From Legionella cardiaca (GTDB taxonomy: Bacteria > Pseudomonadota > Gammaproteobacteria > Legionellales > Legionellaceae): DNA of 64,000 nt. Position numbers and translations under genes: made by a program. The stretch is from NCBI RefSeq assembly GCF_029026145.1, contig NZ_CP119078.1, forward strand, positions 2,642,501-2,706,500, in the 5' to 3' direction. Each line of letters opens with the position of its first letter. Positions within the stretch are counted from its first letter, which is position 1. Below the pieces are notes generated by a model. It was not told where the DNA came from. It ran no database searches and saw only the letters and a program-made list of their open reading frames with translations. Shown in pieces: positions 55,606-62,942 of the stretch.

Positions 55606-56303
55606 AACCTTGGGTGCTTGTTTTAAGTTGTGAACATGCTGTAAACACCGTCCCGCCAGTTTATAGAAAATATTTTCAAGGGCATGAGGAATTATTACAT
55701 ACTCACCGTGGAATTGATTTCGGGGCACAAGCCGTTGCTAAACACTTAAGCACCGTGTTTAATTGTGATTTTGTGCAAGCACAGGCAACTAGATTATTAA
55801 TTGACTGTAATCGTCGCCTCACAAATCCCGATTGTTTTTCAGAAATTACTTCTCCTTTATCAATCACCGTGAAGCAGGCCATTATCCAGGCCTATTATGT
55901 TCCTTTTCGTGAAAAGGTAATCAACCTCATCAGCAAATATATCAAGGAAGGATATCAAGTCTGGCATTTATCCATTCATAGCTTCACTCCTATTATGAAT
56001 AATCTTATTCGTAATGCAGACATCGGTTTGCTTTATGATCCCAGACGCCTTGGTGAGAGGCAGCTAGCGAAACAATGGCAGTTGCATCTTAAACAACAAC
56101 ATCCAGACTTGCGTATTCGACTGAATTATCCCTATCGCGGAATTACTGATGGCTTTACCAGTTTCTTGCGCATGCAATTTAATGAACATGATTATTTAGG
56201 ATTTGAAGTAGAGAATAACCAAGCACTGATGGGTGATAGTCAATCTGTTAAACACATCGCCGACGTTTTAGCATCAACGCTAAAATTATTGCTTGTGCGT
56301 TAA
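55602..56303 (+). CDS. N-formylglutamate amidohydrolase-like protein
   Basis: A 233-residue protein with the family pattern: VLSCEHAVNTVPP, THRGIDFGAQAVAKHLS, LLIDCNRRL, SIHSFTP and FEVENNQAL. Typical members hydrolyse N-formylglutamate (HutG) in histidine breakdown; no hut genes are near, so in this cluster it probably cleaves another N-acyl-glutamyl or amide bond. It overlaps the GCS2 gene by 4 bp (ATGA) and closes the operon, which is followed by a palindromic repeat. Confidence 0.87.
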   Translation: MKPWVLVLSCEHAVNTVPPVYRKYFQGHEELLHTHRGIDFGAQAVAKHLSTVFNCDFVQAQATRLLIDCNRRLTNPDCFSEITSPLSITVKQAIIQAYYVPFREKVINLISKYIKEGYQVWHLSIHSFTPIMNNLIRNADIGLLYDPRRLGERQLAKQWQLHLKQQHPDLRIRLNYPYRGITDGFTSFLRMQFNEHDYLGFEVENNQALMGDSQSVKHIADVLASTLKLLLVR

Positions 56304-56326
56304 CCTAATAGAGGTGGTTGATTGTT

Positions 56327-56470
56327 GGCACCGTTCACGACTCACGTCATCCAGAGCGAAGCGAAGGATCCCCTGAATATGGCATAGGTATTTTACCCAA
56401 AGATAATGCCACATTCAGGGGATCCTTCGTCGTAAACTCCTCAGGATGACGCGGGTCGTGGAACGCGCCT
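56327..56470. repeat. About 140-bp imperfect palindromic element
   Basis: Arms GGCACCGTTCACGAC...GTCATCC and GGATGAC...GTCGTGGAACGCGCC are inverted; inner arms AAGGATCCCCTGAAT and ATTCAGGGGATCCTT also pair, with GGCAT/ATGCC innermost. The whole stretch can fold into one long hairpin. It fills the gap between the convergent amidoligase and HerA-like genes. It looks like a MITE-like or dispersed palindromic repeat, and might also terminate transcription. Confidence 0.75.
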
Positions 56471-56477
56471 GAAGCCA

Positions 56478-58055
56478 TTAACGTTTTTTCTTAACACCTA
56501 ATGCCGTTAAGATAGCTCGGGTCAGATCGCGAAAAATTTGCCTTATTATTTGGCGAAATAAGGTATTTTTACTTATTTGTTCTACGACAGAAGGATCAGC
56601 TTTTGCTTCTTTAGAACGGGAAGAGGCAGCGCTAGTCTTATTTTGTTTTGTCATAGCTAGCTCCGCGGCCAAAATTTCTTTCGCTGAATTTCGTTCGATG
56701 CGATGCTCATATTTAGGGAGCAATGTTGATGTTGCTATCGCCCGATTTAATTCATCTTGAGTTAAAACGCCCATTCGGGATTCAGGCGCTCTCATCCAAC
56801 ACTGGACTAAGGGAGTCGGCTGCCCTTTGGCATCCAAAGCACTAATCAGAGCTTCGCCAATCCCTAAAGCAGTGAGTAATTGTTCCGTATCATAATAAGT
56901 TGATGGTGGAAAATTCTGCGAAACCAATTTCATCGCCTTTCTATCTTTAGCCGTAAATGCTCTTAAGGCATGTTGTATTTTTAATCCTAATTGGCTTAAA
57001 ACTGCATCGGGTACATCATTGGGTGTCTGGGTACAAAAAATCAAACCAATCCCTTTTGAGCGAATTAACTTGACCATTGTTTCTAACAAATCGAGTAATG
57101 CTTTGCTGGCATTATTGAAAATGAGATGAGCCTCGTCAATAAAAAAGACTAACTTCGGTTTGAGGGGATCGCCTAATTCTGGCATTAAGCGATATACATC
57201 GGAAAGCAGTTTCAGCATAAACGTCGAAAACAGCTTAGGCTTATCTTGCATATCGTTAAGACGCAGAATAGAGATAATCCCCATACCTTCAGCATTGGTG
57301 CGCACTAAATCCATAACATTAAAAGCAGGTTCACCAAAAAACTGACCGCCTCCTTGTGCCTCAAGCTCAATAATTTTACGAACAATGGTTCCCACCGAAG
57401 CCGTTGCAATACCACCAAATTGTCTCTCAATTTCATTCTTTCCCGCATCAGTTTGTACAAACTGTAATAAGGCTTTAATGTCTGCCAAATCAATTAAAGG
57501 CAAATTTTTCGCTTTCGCGTATTCAAAAAGTACCGTAATAACACCTGCTTGAGTTTCATTAACATCCAGCATGCGTGAAAAAAGAAGCGGACCAAAATCA
57601 CTCACGGTTGAACGCAGAGGAACGCCTTCACGAGCATCATTTAAGGTAAGCATTTCTACAGGAAAAGCTCGCGGAGTATAATCTAAATTTAATGACTGAC
57701 TACGCGCTATTAATGCCTCAGTCGCCTCCCCAGGCATCGCTAATCCAGAAACATCGCCCTTAATATCCATAACAAAACTTGGCACCCCAGCCAAAGATAA
57801 TTGCTCACTTAAAACTTGCATGGTTTTAGTTTTACCACTTCCTGTCGCACCAGCAATTAGACCATGGCGATTAAGTGCCTTAAGAACGAGATTAATAGGA
57901 GCATTAGGGATTAAATGCTCATTCACTAAAATGCCTCCCAATTGTAACGTGGGAAGCTCAGTAGCTTGGTAAGGGGTAATTAAATCTTCATACATGAGGG
58001 TAACATCCGTGTTAGAAGGATAATCAATTATACTGGGTCTGGGATGAGTTTTCAT
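56478..58055 (-). CDS. HerA-like helicase/ATPase, DUF853 (YjgR type)
   Basis: A FtsK/HerA-superfamily ATPase of about 525 residues. Walker A is GLIAGATGSGKTKTMQVL, Walker B VFFIDEAHLIFN, and KGIGLIFCTQTPNDVPDAVL is the conserved sensor region. The C-terminal 60 residues are basic and low-complexity. The start is uncertain: ATG at 58055 overlaps the upstream gene by 32 bp and ATG at 57995 avoids overlap, and neither has a strong ribosome-binding site. The family's function is not well defined. Confidence 0.87.
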   Translation of the reverse strand: MKTHPRPSIIDYPSNTDVTLMYEDLITPYQATELPTLQLGGILVNEHLIPNAPINLVLKALNRHGLIAGATGSGKTKTMQVLSEQLSLAGVPSFVMDIKGDVSGLAMPGEATEALIARSQSLNLDYTPRAFPVEMLTLNDAREGVPLRSTVSDFGPLLFSRMLDVNETQAGVITVLFEYAKAKNLPLIDLADIKALLQFVQTDAGKNEIERQFGGIATASVGTIVRKIIELEAQGGGQFFGEPAFNVMDLVRTNAEGMGIISILRLNDMQDKPKLFSTFMLKLLSDVYRLMPELGDPLKPKLVFFIDEAHLIFNNASKALLDLLETMVKLIRSKGIGLIFCTQTPNDVPDAVLSQLGLKIQHALRAFTAKDRKAMKLVSQNFPPSTYYDTEQLLTALGIGEALISALDAKGQPTPLVQCWMRAPESRMGVLTQDELNRAIATSTLLPKYEHRIERNSAKEILAAELAMTKQNKTSAASSRSKEAKADPSVVEQISKNTLFRQIIRQIFRDLTRAILTALGVKKKR

Positions 58056-60204
58056 CCGAAACAGGTTGGTACGCCTTAGCAATTTCAATCACGTCAGCTT
58101 TATTATAATGTCTTCCATGCAGCTCTAATTTACTCCATGGCGAATTTTCAATCTTTGTTAACTTGTCAAGAAGGAAAGATGAAAAAGAATGGGCGTGATA
58201 ACCCGTTTTTTCCTTTGTTAGAAACTCATTTACACTATTAACGCAAAGATCTAGCTTGAGAGCAGAAATAGTTTCATACTCATTAATGTCCTTGACCGCT
58301 TGTCTTAGATCGGAAGCATTCTTCTGCCCAGAGGCCCAATGCCGCGCCCAGGTAAAAAAGCCATTAGAACCACGAGTATTGTCTCTTTGTCCTTTGTTAT
58401 ACCAATTTGCATAATTTTCTTGTGCTTGATTTACAGCGGCAACAATTTCCTTTAAAAGTTTTTGATTGGAATCTTCAGCAACATCATGTGCTTGCTTATC
58501 AATTGGCTCATCTTCCCCAAGAAATTCCTCCTCATAGGAATCAAAAGTAGTAGATCCACGATTTGCATGCATAGCCAGCAATTCATCTTGTGTTAACTCA
58601 TCTGCCGTAAAGCCCACTTCACCCCACTCATTAAACGATTCCTCCAGAGCTAATGCTAACTGTTCTTCTTCAGTGAGCTCGTCAAGCACGTGGGTATCCT
58701 GTCGGGATTGGGAAGTTTGCTGTTGTTCAGGAATTTTTACACGTGGCAACGTCAGGCTATCAAAATCGATATCAACAATATCAAATTTTTTTGCGACCGC
58801 ATTACCAAGCTCTTTGACAAATGCTAAAAAATAATCTCTCTTTGCCTGCTCTAGAATACGAGTGACTACTTCTTGTCCCTTTGGAAATGAGTCATTTAGC
58901 TGAAAGAATGTTTTGGAAGCCGCAGCAATAAGCTTATTCTCATCCACTGGTTTCTCTACAAGCACCTTAAGATGATTAAGAAATTCACGTCCTGTTTGAC
59001 TAGAATCCCAGAGCTCATTCAAGACTTGTTGTAATTCATTATTAAGATCATCCTGTATGGTTGCCTTATCCAGCTCGGCACTAGTAGCATAATTTTCATA
59101 CTCAGGGTTAAGTCGTTTGAGCGCTTCGACGAGTTCTGAGGCAAACAAAGGCTGTTTCTCACCAACCTGTTTTCCAACCTGATTTTCCACTGCGTTACTG
59201 GTTTTGCGAAATTCCTGCCATTTTGCCTGTTCTTTCTCGATTAACTCTTGGCGTTGTGCCTTCTCTCTTTCTATTAATTCTTGACGTTTTTCTGGTGTTA
59301 ACGGCAGTTCAGCATAGGGTACAGGTATAGCATCAGATTTTTTATAGCCAGGGAAGGGATCGAATTTTTCCTTCTCTTGATGATGGCGTTGCCAGTTTTT
59401 AGTAGCAAGATTTAACTGATCTATCCAGATTACACCAAAACTCTCACGTCCCTCTGTACGATACAGATTATTATTTTTGAGAGTAAACGTCGTCGCTTCT
59501 GGTTTGTCGGTGCCATCGTAATAGACTGTCCAGGGTCCTTCTTCGCCATCAAGCGTATGCCAGGCTGTCGTAGTTTTAGAAACGCCATCACGAAGTGATA
59601 CTTGGGCTACGGGAGGTTTATTTTCTTCTCCGACAAATTGAATCCAACCATCAAGGTCGTTGCTCCAAAAAGGGCCTATTACATATTTATCTGGTGAAAC
59701 CTGCTTCTGTGTAGTGGATTTATCCACCGTAGCTTGTTCACCCTCTCCTCCCGAATGTTTAGCTGTTGTCGTCTCCTTTACATCTGACTTTTCGCCTTTT
59801 GCTTGGTGCATTTCAGGTGGTAATGGCAACTTGTCCAAAGGAGTGGGTATGACGGATGACTTCTTATAGTCAGGGAAAGGATTAAATTGATTAACATTCT
59901 GTGGGTACCAGGAATCTTGGATGGCGGTTTTTTTATGAGCGATTAAGCCCGTGTATTTACCAACATCCCCTGTGGTTTTATAAAGAGTATCGTTTTGTAG
60001 TGAAAAAGTTGTTGGGTTACTATCTTCTTCACCCTCAACATAATAGACAGTCCACGTTCCTTCTGGTTTCTCTAATGCAACCCAGTCTTCTAGCTTGGTG
60101 TCAATAGCACTCACCAGTGCTATTTGGGGAACAAATTTATTACCCTCTATTACAAAACGAAGCCAACCGTTCAGTTCTTGAGACCAAAAAGGACCTATAC
60201 TCAT
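58024..60204 (-). CDS. 726-residue protein with duplicated N-terminal domain and a UIM, candidate effector
   Basis: No known family is recognised. The N-terminal half holds two copies of one domain: copy 1 from residue 3 (IGPFWSQELNGWLRFV ... GTWTVYY ... PFPDYKKSSVIPTP) and copy 2 from about 176 (IGPFWSNDLDGWIQFV ... GPWTVYY ... PFPGYKKSDAIPVP). A Glu/Gln/Lys helical segment (about 308-335) follows. Residues 512-526, EEEQLALALEESFNE, match the ubiquitin-interacting motif exactly (acidic run, Leu516, Ala519, Ser523, acidic 526). No signal peptide. UIMs bind eukaryotic ubiquitin, so a translocated protein is inferred. The polar C-terminus (SDENSSQTQYN) is compatible. Confidence 0.8.
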   Translation of the reverse strand: MSIGPFWSQELNGWLRFVIEGNKFVPQIALVSAIDTKLEDWVALEKPEGTWTVYYVEGEEDSNPTTFSLQNDTLYKTTGDVGKYTGLIAHKKTAIQDSWYPQNVNQFNPFPDYKKSSVIPTPLDKLPLPPEMHQAKGEKSDVKETTTAKHSGGEGEQATVDKSTTQKQVSPDKYVIGPFWSNDLDGWIQFVGEENKPPVAQVSLRDGVSKTTTAWHTLDGEEGPWTVYYDGTDKPEATTFTLKNNNLYRTEGRESFGVIWIDQLNLATKNWQRHHQEKEKFDPFPGYKKSDAIPVPYAELPLTPEKRQELIEREKAQRQELIEKEQAKWQEFRKTSNAVENQVGKQVGEKQPLFASELVEALKRLNPEYENYATSAELDKATIQDDLNNELQQVLNELWDSSQTGREFLNHLKVLVEKPVDENKLIAAASKTFFQLNDSFPKGQEVVTRILEQAKRDYFLAFVKELGNAVAKKFDIVDIDFDSLTLPRVKIPEQQQTSQSRQDTHVLDELTEEEQLALALEESFNEWGEVGFTADELTQDELLAMHANRGSTTFDSYEEEFLGEDEPIDKQAHDVAEDSNQKLLKEIVAAVNQAQENYANWYNKGQRDNTRGSNGFFTWARHWASGQKNASDLRQAVKDINEYETISALKLDLCVNSVNEFLTKEKTGYHAHSFSSFLLDKLTKIENSPWSKLELHGRHYNKADVIEIAKAYQPVSDENSSQTQYN

Positions 60205-60271
60205 TTTTAAGCTACCTGCTAATCGACTTATAAAAAAATGATAGCATGTAAAGCTTAAGTCTAAATTAAGG

Positions 60272-60685
60272 CTATATTTGGCAATCCGGGCAAAGTCCGT
60301 AAATGTTCAAAGCGTGATCCGTCATTTTAAAATTAGCTTTTTGAGCAATCATTTGTTGACGCTGTTCGATTATTTCATCAATAAATTCTTCTACTTTGCC
60401 ACATTTTACGCAAACCAAATGATCATGATGTTCACCTTGACTTAATTCGAATACAGAATGCCCCCCCTCAAAATTGTGACGGTTAACCAGGCCTGCCGCT
60501 TCAAATTGAGTTAGGACACGATAAACGGTGGCTAAGCCCACATCTTCTCCCATTTCCAATAGCGCCTTATACACCCCTTCGGCACTTAAATGATGATGGC
60601 GGGATTGTTCCAATATTTGCAAAACCTTTAATCTCGGCATTGTTATTTTGAGTCCTGCGTCTTTTAATTGTTGACTCTCTTCCAC
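60272..60685 (-). CDS. fur: Ferric uptake regulator Fur
   Basis: Iron-responsive repressor of 137 residues. DNA-binding helix region ATVYRVLTQFEAAGLV, metal sites GEHHDHLVCVKCGKVEEF (His cluster and CxxC) and the C-terminal YGLCPDC. It starts with GTG, justified by AAGGAG upstream. Divergent to bamE, the conserved gammaproteobacterial arrangement. Confidence 0.97.
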   Translation of the reverse strand: MEESQQLKDAGLKITMPRLKVLQILEQSRHHHLSAEGVYKALLEMGEDVGLATVYRVLTQFEAAGLVNRHNFEGGHSVFELSQGEHHDHLVCVKCGKVEEFIDEIIEQRQQMIAQKANFKMTDHALNIYGLCPDCQI

Positions 60686-60770
60686 TAAGCGCTCCTTGTA
60701 GCTATGTTTCTACTCTAGGGCAAATTAAACCAATTTAAGTCAATTATGGGCTGTAATACCTTATAATTTT

Positions 60771-60862
60771 GTCATTGCCGAGAAAAGCGGGAATCCATCC
60801 TGTACAAGCTATAATGCGTCTTGCTCCTGCAGGATAGAGTTCGCTGCCTTCGCGGGAATAAC
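60771..60862. repeat. Imperfect inverted repeat between fur and bamE
   Basis: GTCATTGCCGAGAAAAGCGG and the complement of CGCGGGAATAAC... (GTTATTCCCGCGAAGG) form the outer arms; ATCCTG...CAGGAT and ACAAG...CTTG pair inside. Similar in style to the element at 56.3 kb. No coding potential. Confidence 0.6.
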
Positions 60863-60978
60863 TCAAAATTTGCCTCGATAGTCAAGAAATGATGTTGCCC
60901 TGTTTGCTATTCTAATTCAGGTGTCTTTCTACGGCTGACATGATATTATGGCGAACTTTTTCAGAACAGGCAAAAAAA

Positions 60979-61299
60979 ATGCGAATTAGAACCATTCTCA
61001 TTAGTTTTACTATTATATTGTCATTCGCCTTAACTAGTTGCATTTCTTATGATCTGTCAAGACGTCTCGTGCAACAAGGCAATTTATTACCGCAATCAAA
61101 AATTGAACGTTTACGGATTGGAATGAGCAAACAAGATGCGGCGATTTTAATGGGTACAAGTTTATTAAGTCCCACCTTTAATAATGATCGCTGGGATTAT
61201 GCTTATACTTGGCGTAAAGGCGGGAGGCCACTTATTATTCGTAACCTAAGTCTGTACTTTGCACACGGTAAGCTTGTTCGTATAGAACATAAGCCTTAG
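60979..61299 (+). CDS. bamE: Outer-membrane assembly lipoprotein BamE (SmpA)
   Basis: A 106-residue lipoprotein with lipobox LTSC after a short signal sequence (MRIRTILISFTIILSFA). The SmpA/OmlA domain shows QSKIERLRIGMSKQDAAILM and WDYAYTWRKGGRP. The start at 60979 is chosen because the signal peptide begins there, with AGG upstream; a frame from 60940 is less plausible. It is part of the BAM complex inserting beta-barrel proteins. Confidence 0.94.
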   Translation: MRIRTILISFTIILSFALTSCISYDLSRRLVQQGNLLPQSKIERLRIGMSKQDAAILMGTSLLSPTFNNDRWDYAYTWRKGGRPLIIRNLSLYFAHGKLVRIEHKP

Positions 61300-61322
61300 T
61301 AAATGACATAAATATTGAAATT

Positions 61323-61357
61323 GATGTGTCGTTTTTACAGGAAAAAAGCGACACATC
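61323..61357. terminator. Hairpin between convergent bamE and rnfH
   Basis: GATGTGTCG and CGACACATC form a 9-bp stem extended by T/A pairing (TTTTT with AAAAAA). It lies between the two stop codons and is probably a two-way terminator. Confidence 0.55.
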
Positions 61358-61382
61358 GACCTTAATCAAACCTCGATTGCAA

Positions 61383-61658
61383 TTATTTTTCTTTGGTTTT
61401 TGCGCGTTGCCTTCTCTTTTCTTTGGGATCTAGCGCAAGCGGTCTGTATATTTCAATGCGATCACCAGATTTTAAAATCGTATCCCGTGATTTAATTTTT
61501 GCAAAAATCCCCACGGAATAATCCTTAATTTCTGGATTAGTGATTAATAAATTGGATTCAACCAAAGCATCTGCAATCGTTGCACCTGATTTTAGAGATA
61601 ATTTTAAATGCACCGTTGATTTATCTGATTTAATGTAGATTATTTCAACGTTTACCAT
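61383..61658 (-). CDS. rnfH: RnfH family ubiquitin-like protein
   Basis: A 91-residue beta-grasp protein (UPF0125): MVNVEIIYIKSDKSTVHLKL and SVGIFAKIKSRDTILKSGDR are typical. GAGG precedes the ATG at 61658, which lies inside the end of ratA (14-bp overlap). The tail is Lys/Arg-rich. Function is undefined; the gene is regularly next to ratA. Confidence 0.9.
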   Translation of the reverse strand: MVNVEIIYIKSDKSTVHLKLSLKSGATIADALVESNLLITNPEIKDYSVGIFAKIKSRDTILKSGDRIEIYRPLALDPKEKRRQRAKTKEK

Positions 61659-62079
61659 AAAGAGCCTCAGCACGTTCACAAAAGGCGTCGACCATTTTCT
61701 CTGTAACCTGTTCAAAAACCGGCCCTAAAAGCGTTGCAAACATCCAGCCCGAAAATTCAAACTCCAAGTCAAAAGAAATTTTACACCCTTCAGGCACCTC
61801 GTCAAAACGCCAAAACCCTTCTAAATGTTTAAAAGGACCATCAACCAAGCGAATTTCTATCATTTTATTTGTTTGTAGACGGTTGCGAGTCGTAAATGAT
61901 TTACTCATCCCAGCCGCAGCAATTACCAACGTCGCTTGTACTTCATCTTCATCTCGATGATGTACCAGACTTTGGGAGCAATAGGGTAAAAATTGCGAAT
62001 ACTCTTCAACATTATTGACTAAGCCAAACATTTGTTCACAAGTAAACGGAACTATGCGTGCTTTTTTTACAATTGCCAT
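61645..62079 (-). CDS. ratA: RatA/COQ10-like START-domain protein
   Basis: A 144-residue polyketide cyclase/START-fold protein: VPFTCEQMFGLVNNVEEYSQ then FLPYCSQS, and DGPFKHLEGFWRF. Family members have been reported as a ribosome-association toxin (RatA) or as ubiquinone-binding COQ10 homologues; the latter role is equally plausible. Followed by rnfH, as in other gammaproteobacteria; smpB, often adjacent, is not here. Confidence 0.9.
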   Translation of the reverse strand: MAIVKKARIVPFTCEQMFGLVNNVEEYSQFLPYCSQSLVHHRDEDEVQATLVIAAAGMSKSFTTRNRLQTNKMIEIRLVDGPFKHLEGFWRFDEVPEGCKISFDLEFEFSGWMFATLLGPVFEQVTEKMVDAFCERAEALYGKR

Positions 62080-62083
62080 CAGA

Positions 62084-62737
62084 TTACCCCTTCACTATCT
62101 TAGTAAACCATGTTGAGAGATCATTAATTTCTTCAACACAAATCGCATGTTCCATTGGATAATCTTGTTGCGTTAAATTGTGATAGCCTTTTTCTGCAAG
62201 CCAATCAATAGTTAATTTGCTCCAGGCTGGCAAAACAAGCGGATCATAAATGCCGAATCCAAGAAACATCGGTGTGCTCGTGGGTTGCACTGGCTTGCAT
62301 TCCAATGCTAACGGCAAATAAGCAGATAGCGCGATGACACCAGCTAAGGGAAATTTTATGTTCAAGGCGGTATGCAACGCCATCGCCCCTCCCTGAGAAA
62401 AACCGGCCAAAAATATTTTTTCGGAGGGCATTCCCTGTTCTATTTGTGTATGTATAACCTTAAGAATTTTCTCTTCTGAATCCAAAATGCCTTGACGATC
62501 TTCTCTATTCGTAAATTTTAAATCAAAAATATCGTACCACGCACGCATAGACATGCCATTGTTAATAGTCACAGAGCGCACAGGGGCATCAAGAAAGACA
62601 TGACGCACTGAAGCTCCGCCCAGCTTTAATTGGCCCGCAAGACCTGACATATCAGAAGCATCCGCACCTAAACCATGCATCCAAATCACACAAGCTTGTG
62701 CCTGTTGTTGCGGTTCTTTAATGTAAGCGTTTAGCAC
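62084..62737 (-). CDS. Carboxylesterase/phospholipase family alpha/beta-hydrolase
   Basis: A 217-residue serine esterase: VIWMHGLGADASDMSGLA, nucleophile FLAGFSQGGAMALH, catalytic Asp region GIYDPLV and His in PMEHAICVEE. Length and motifs match the EstB-like cytoplasmic carboxylesterases. Four bp separate it from ratA, suggesting co-transcription with ratA and rnfH. Confidence 0.92.
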   Translation of the reverse strand: MLNAYIKEPQQQAQACVIWMHGLGADASDMSGLAGQLKLGGASVRHVFLDAPVRSVTINNGMSMRAWYDIFDLKFTNREDRQGILDSEEKILKVIHTQIEQGMPSEKIFLAGFSQGGAMALHTALNIKFPLAGVIALSAYLPLALECKPVQPTSTPMFLGFGIYDPLVLPAWSKLTIDWLAEKGYHNLTQQDYPMEHAICVEEINDLSTWFTKIVKG

Positions 62738-62902
62738 CTTATCTCCAGCAAAAAAGTCAAATTATCACTAAAGCGTCAAACGATAGCAAGGTCGGCTTAT
62801 TTAAATCATAATTCTTGCAAAACCTACCCCGGCATCCATAAATAGTTTTTTATTTTAGGATGCCTTCAAGAAAACCATCTTTTTCGCGCAAAGTGTCTGT
62901 GG

Positions 62903-62908
62903 TATAAT
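62903..62908 (+). promoter_or_regulatory. Possible -10 element upstream of the NLS/nuclease-like gene
   Basis: TATAAT 35 bp before the ATG at 62943. A convincing -35 is not visible. The gene has a weak ribosome-binding site, so expression may be low or need an activator. Confidence 0.4.
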
Positions 62909-62942
62909 CAATAAGATTAACTCTTAGCTTTTACTAACACTA

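Noticed and set aside
58570-58630. Second UIM-like stretch (DELTQDELLAMHANRGS)
   Set aside because: The invariant Ala-xxx-Ser spacing is missing, so only the first motif qualifies.
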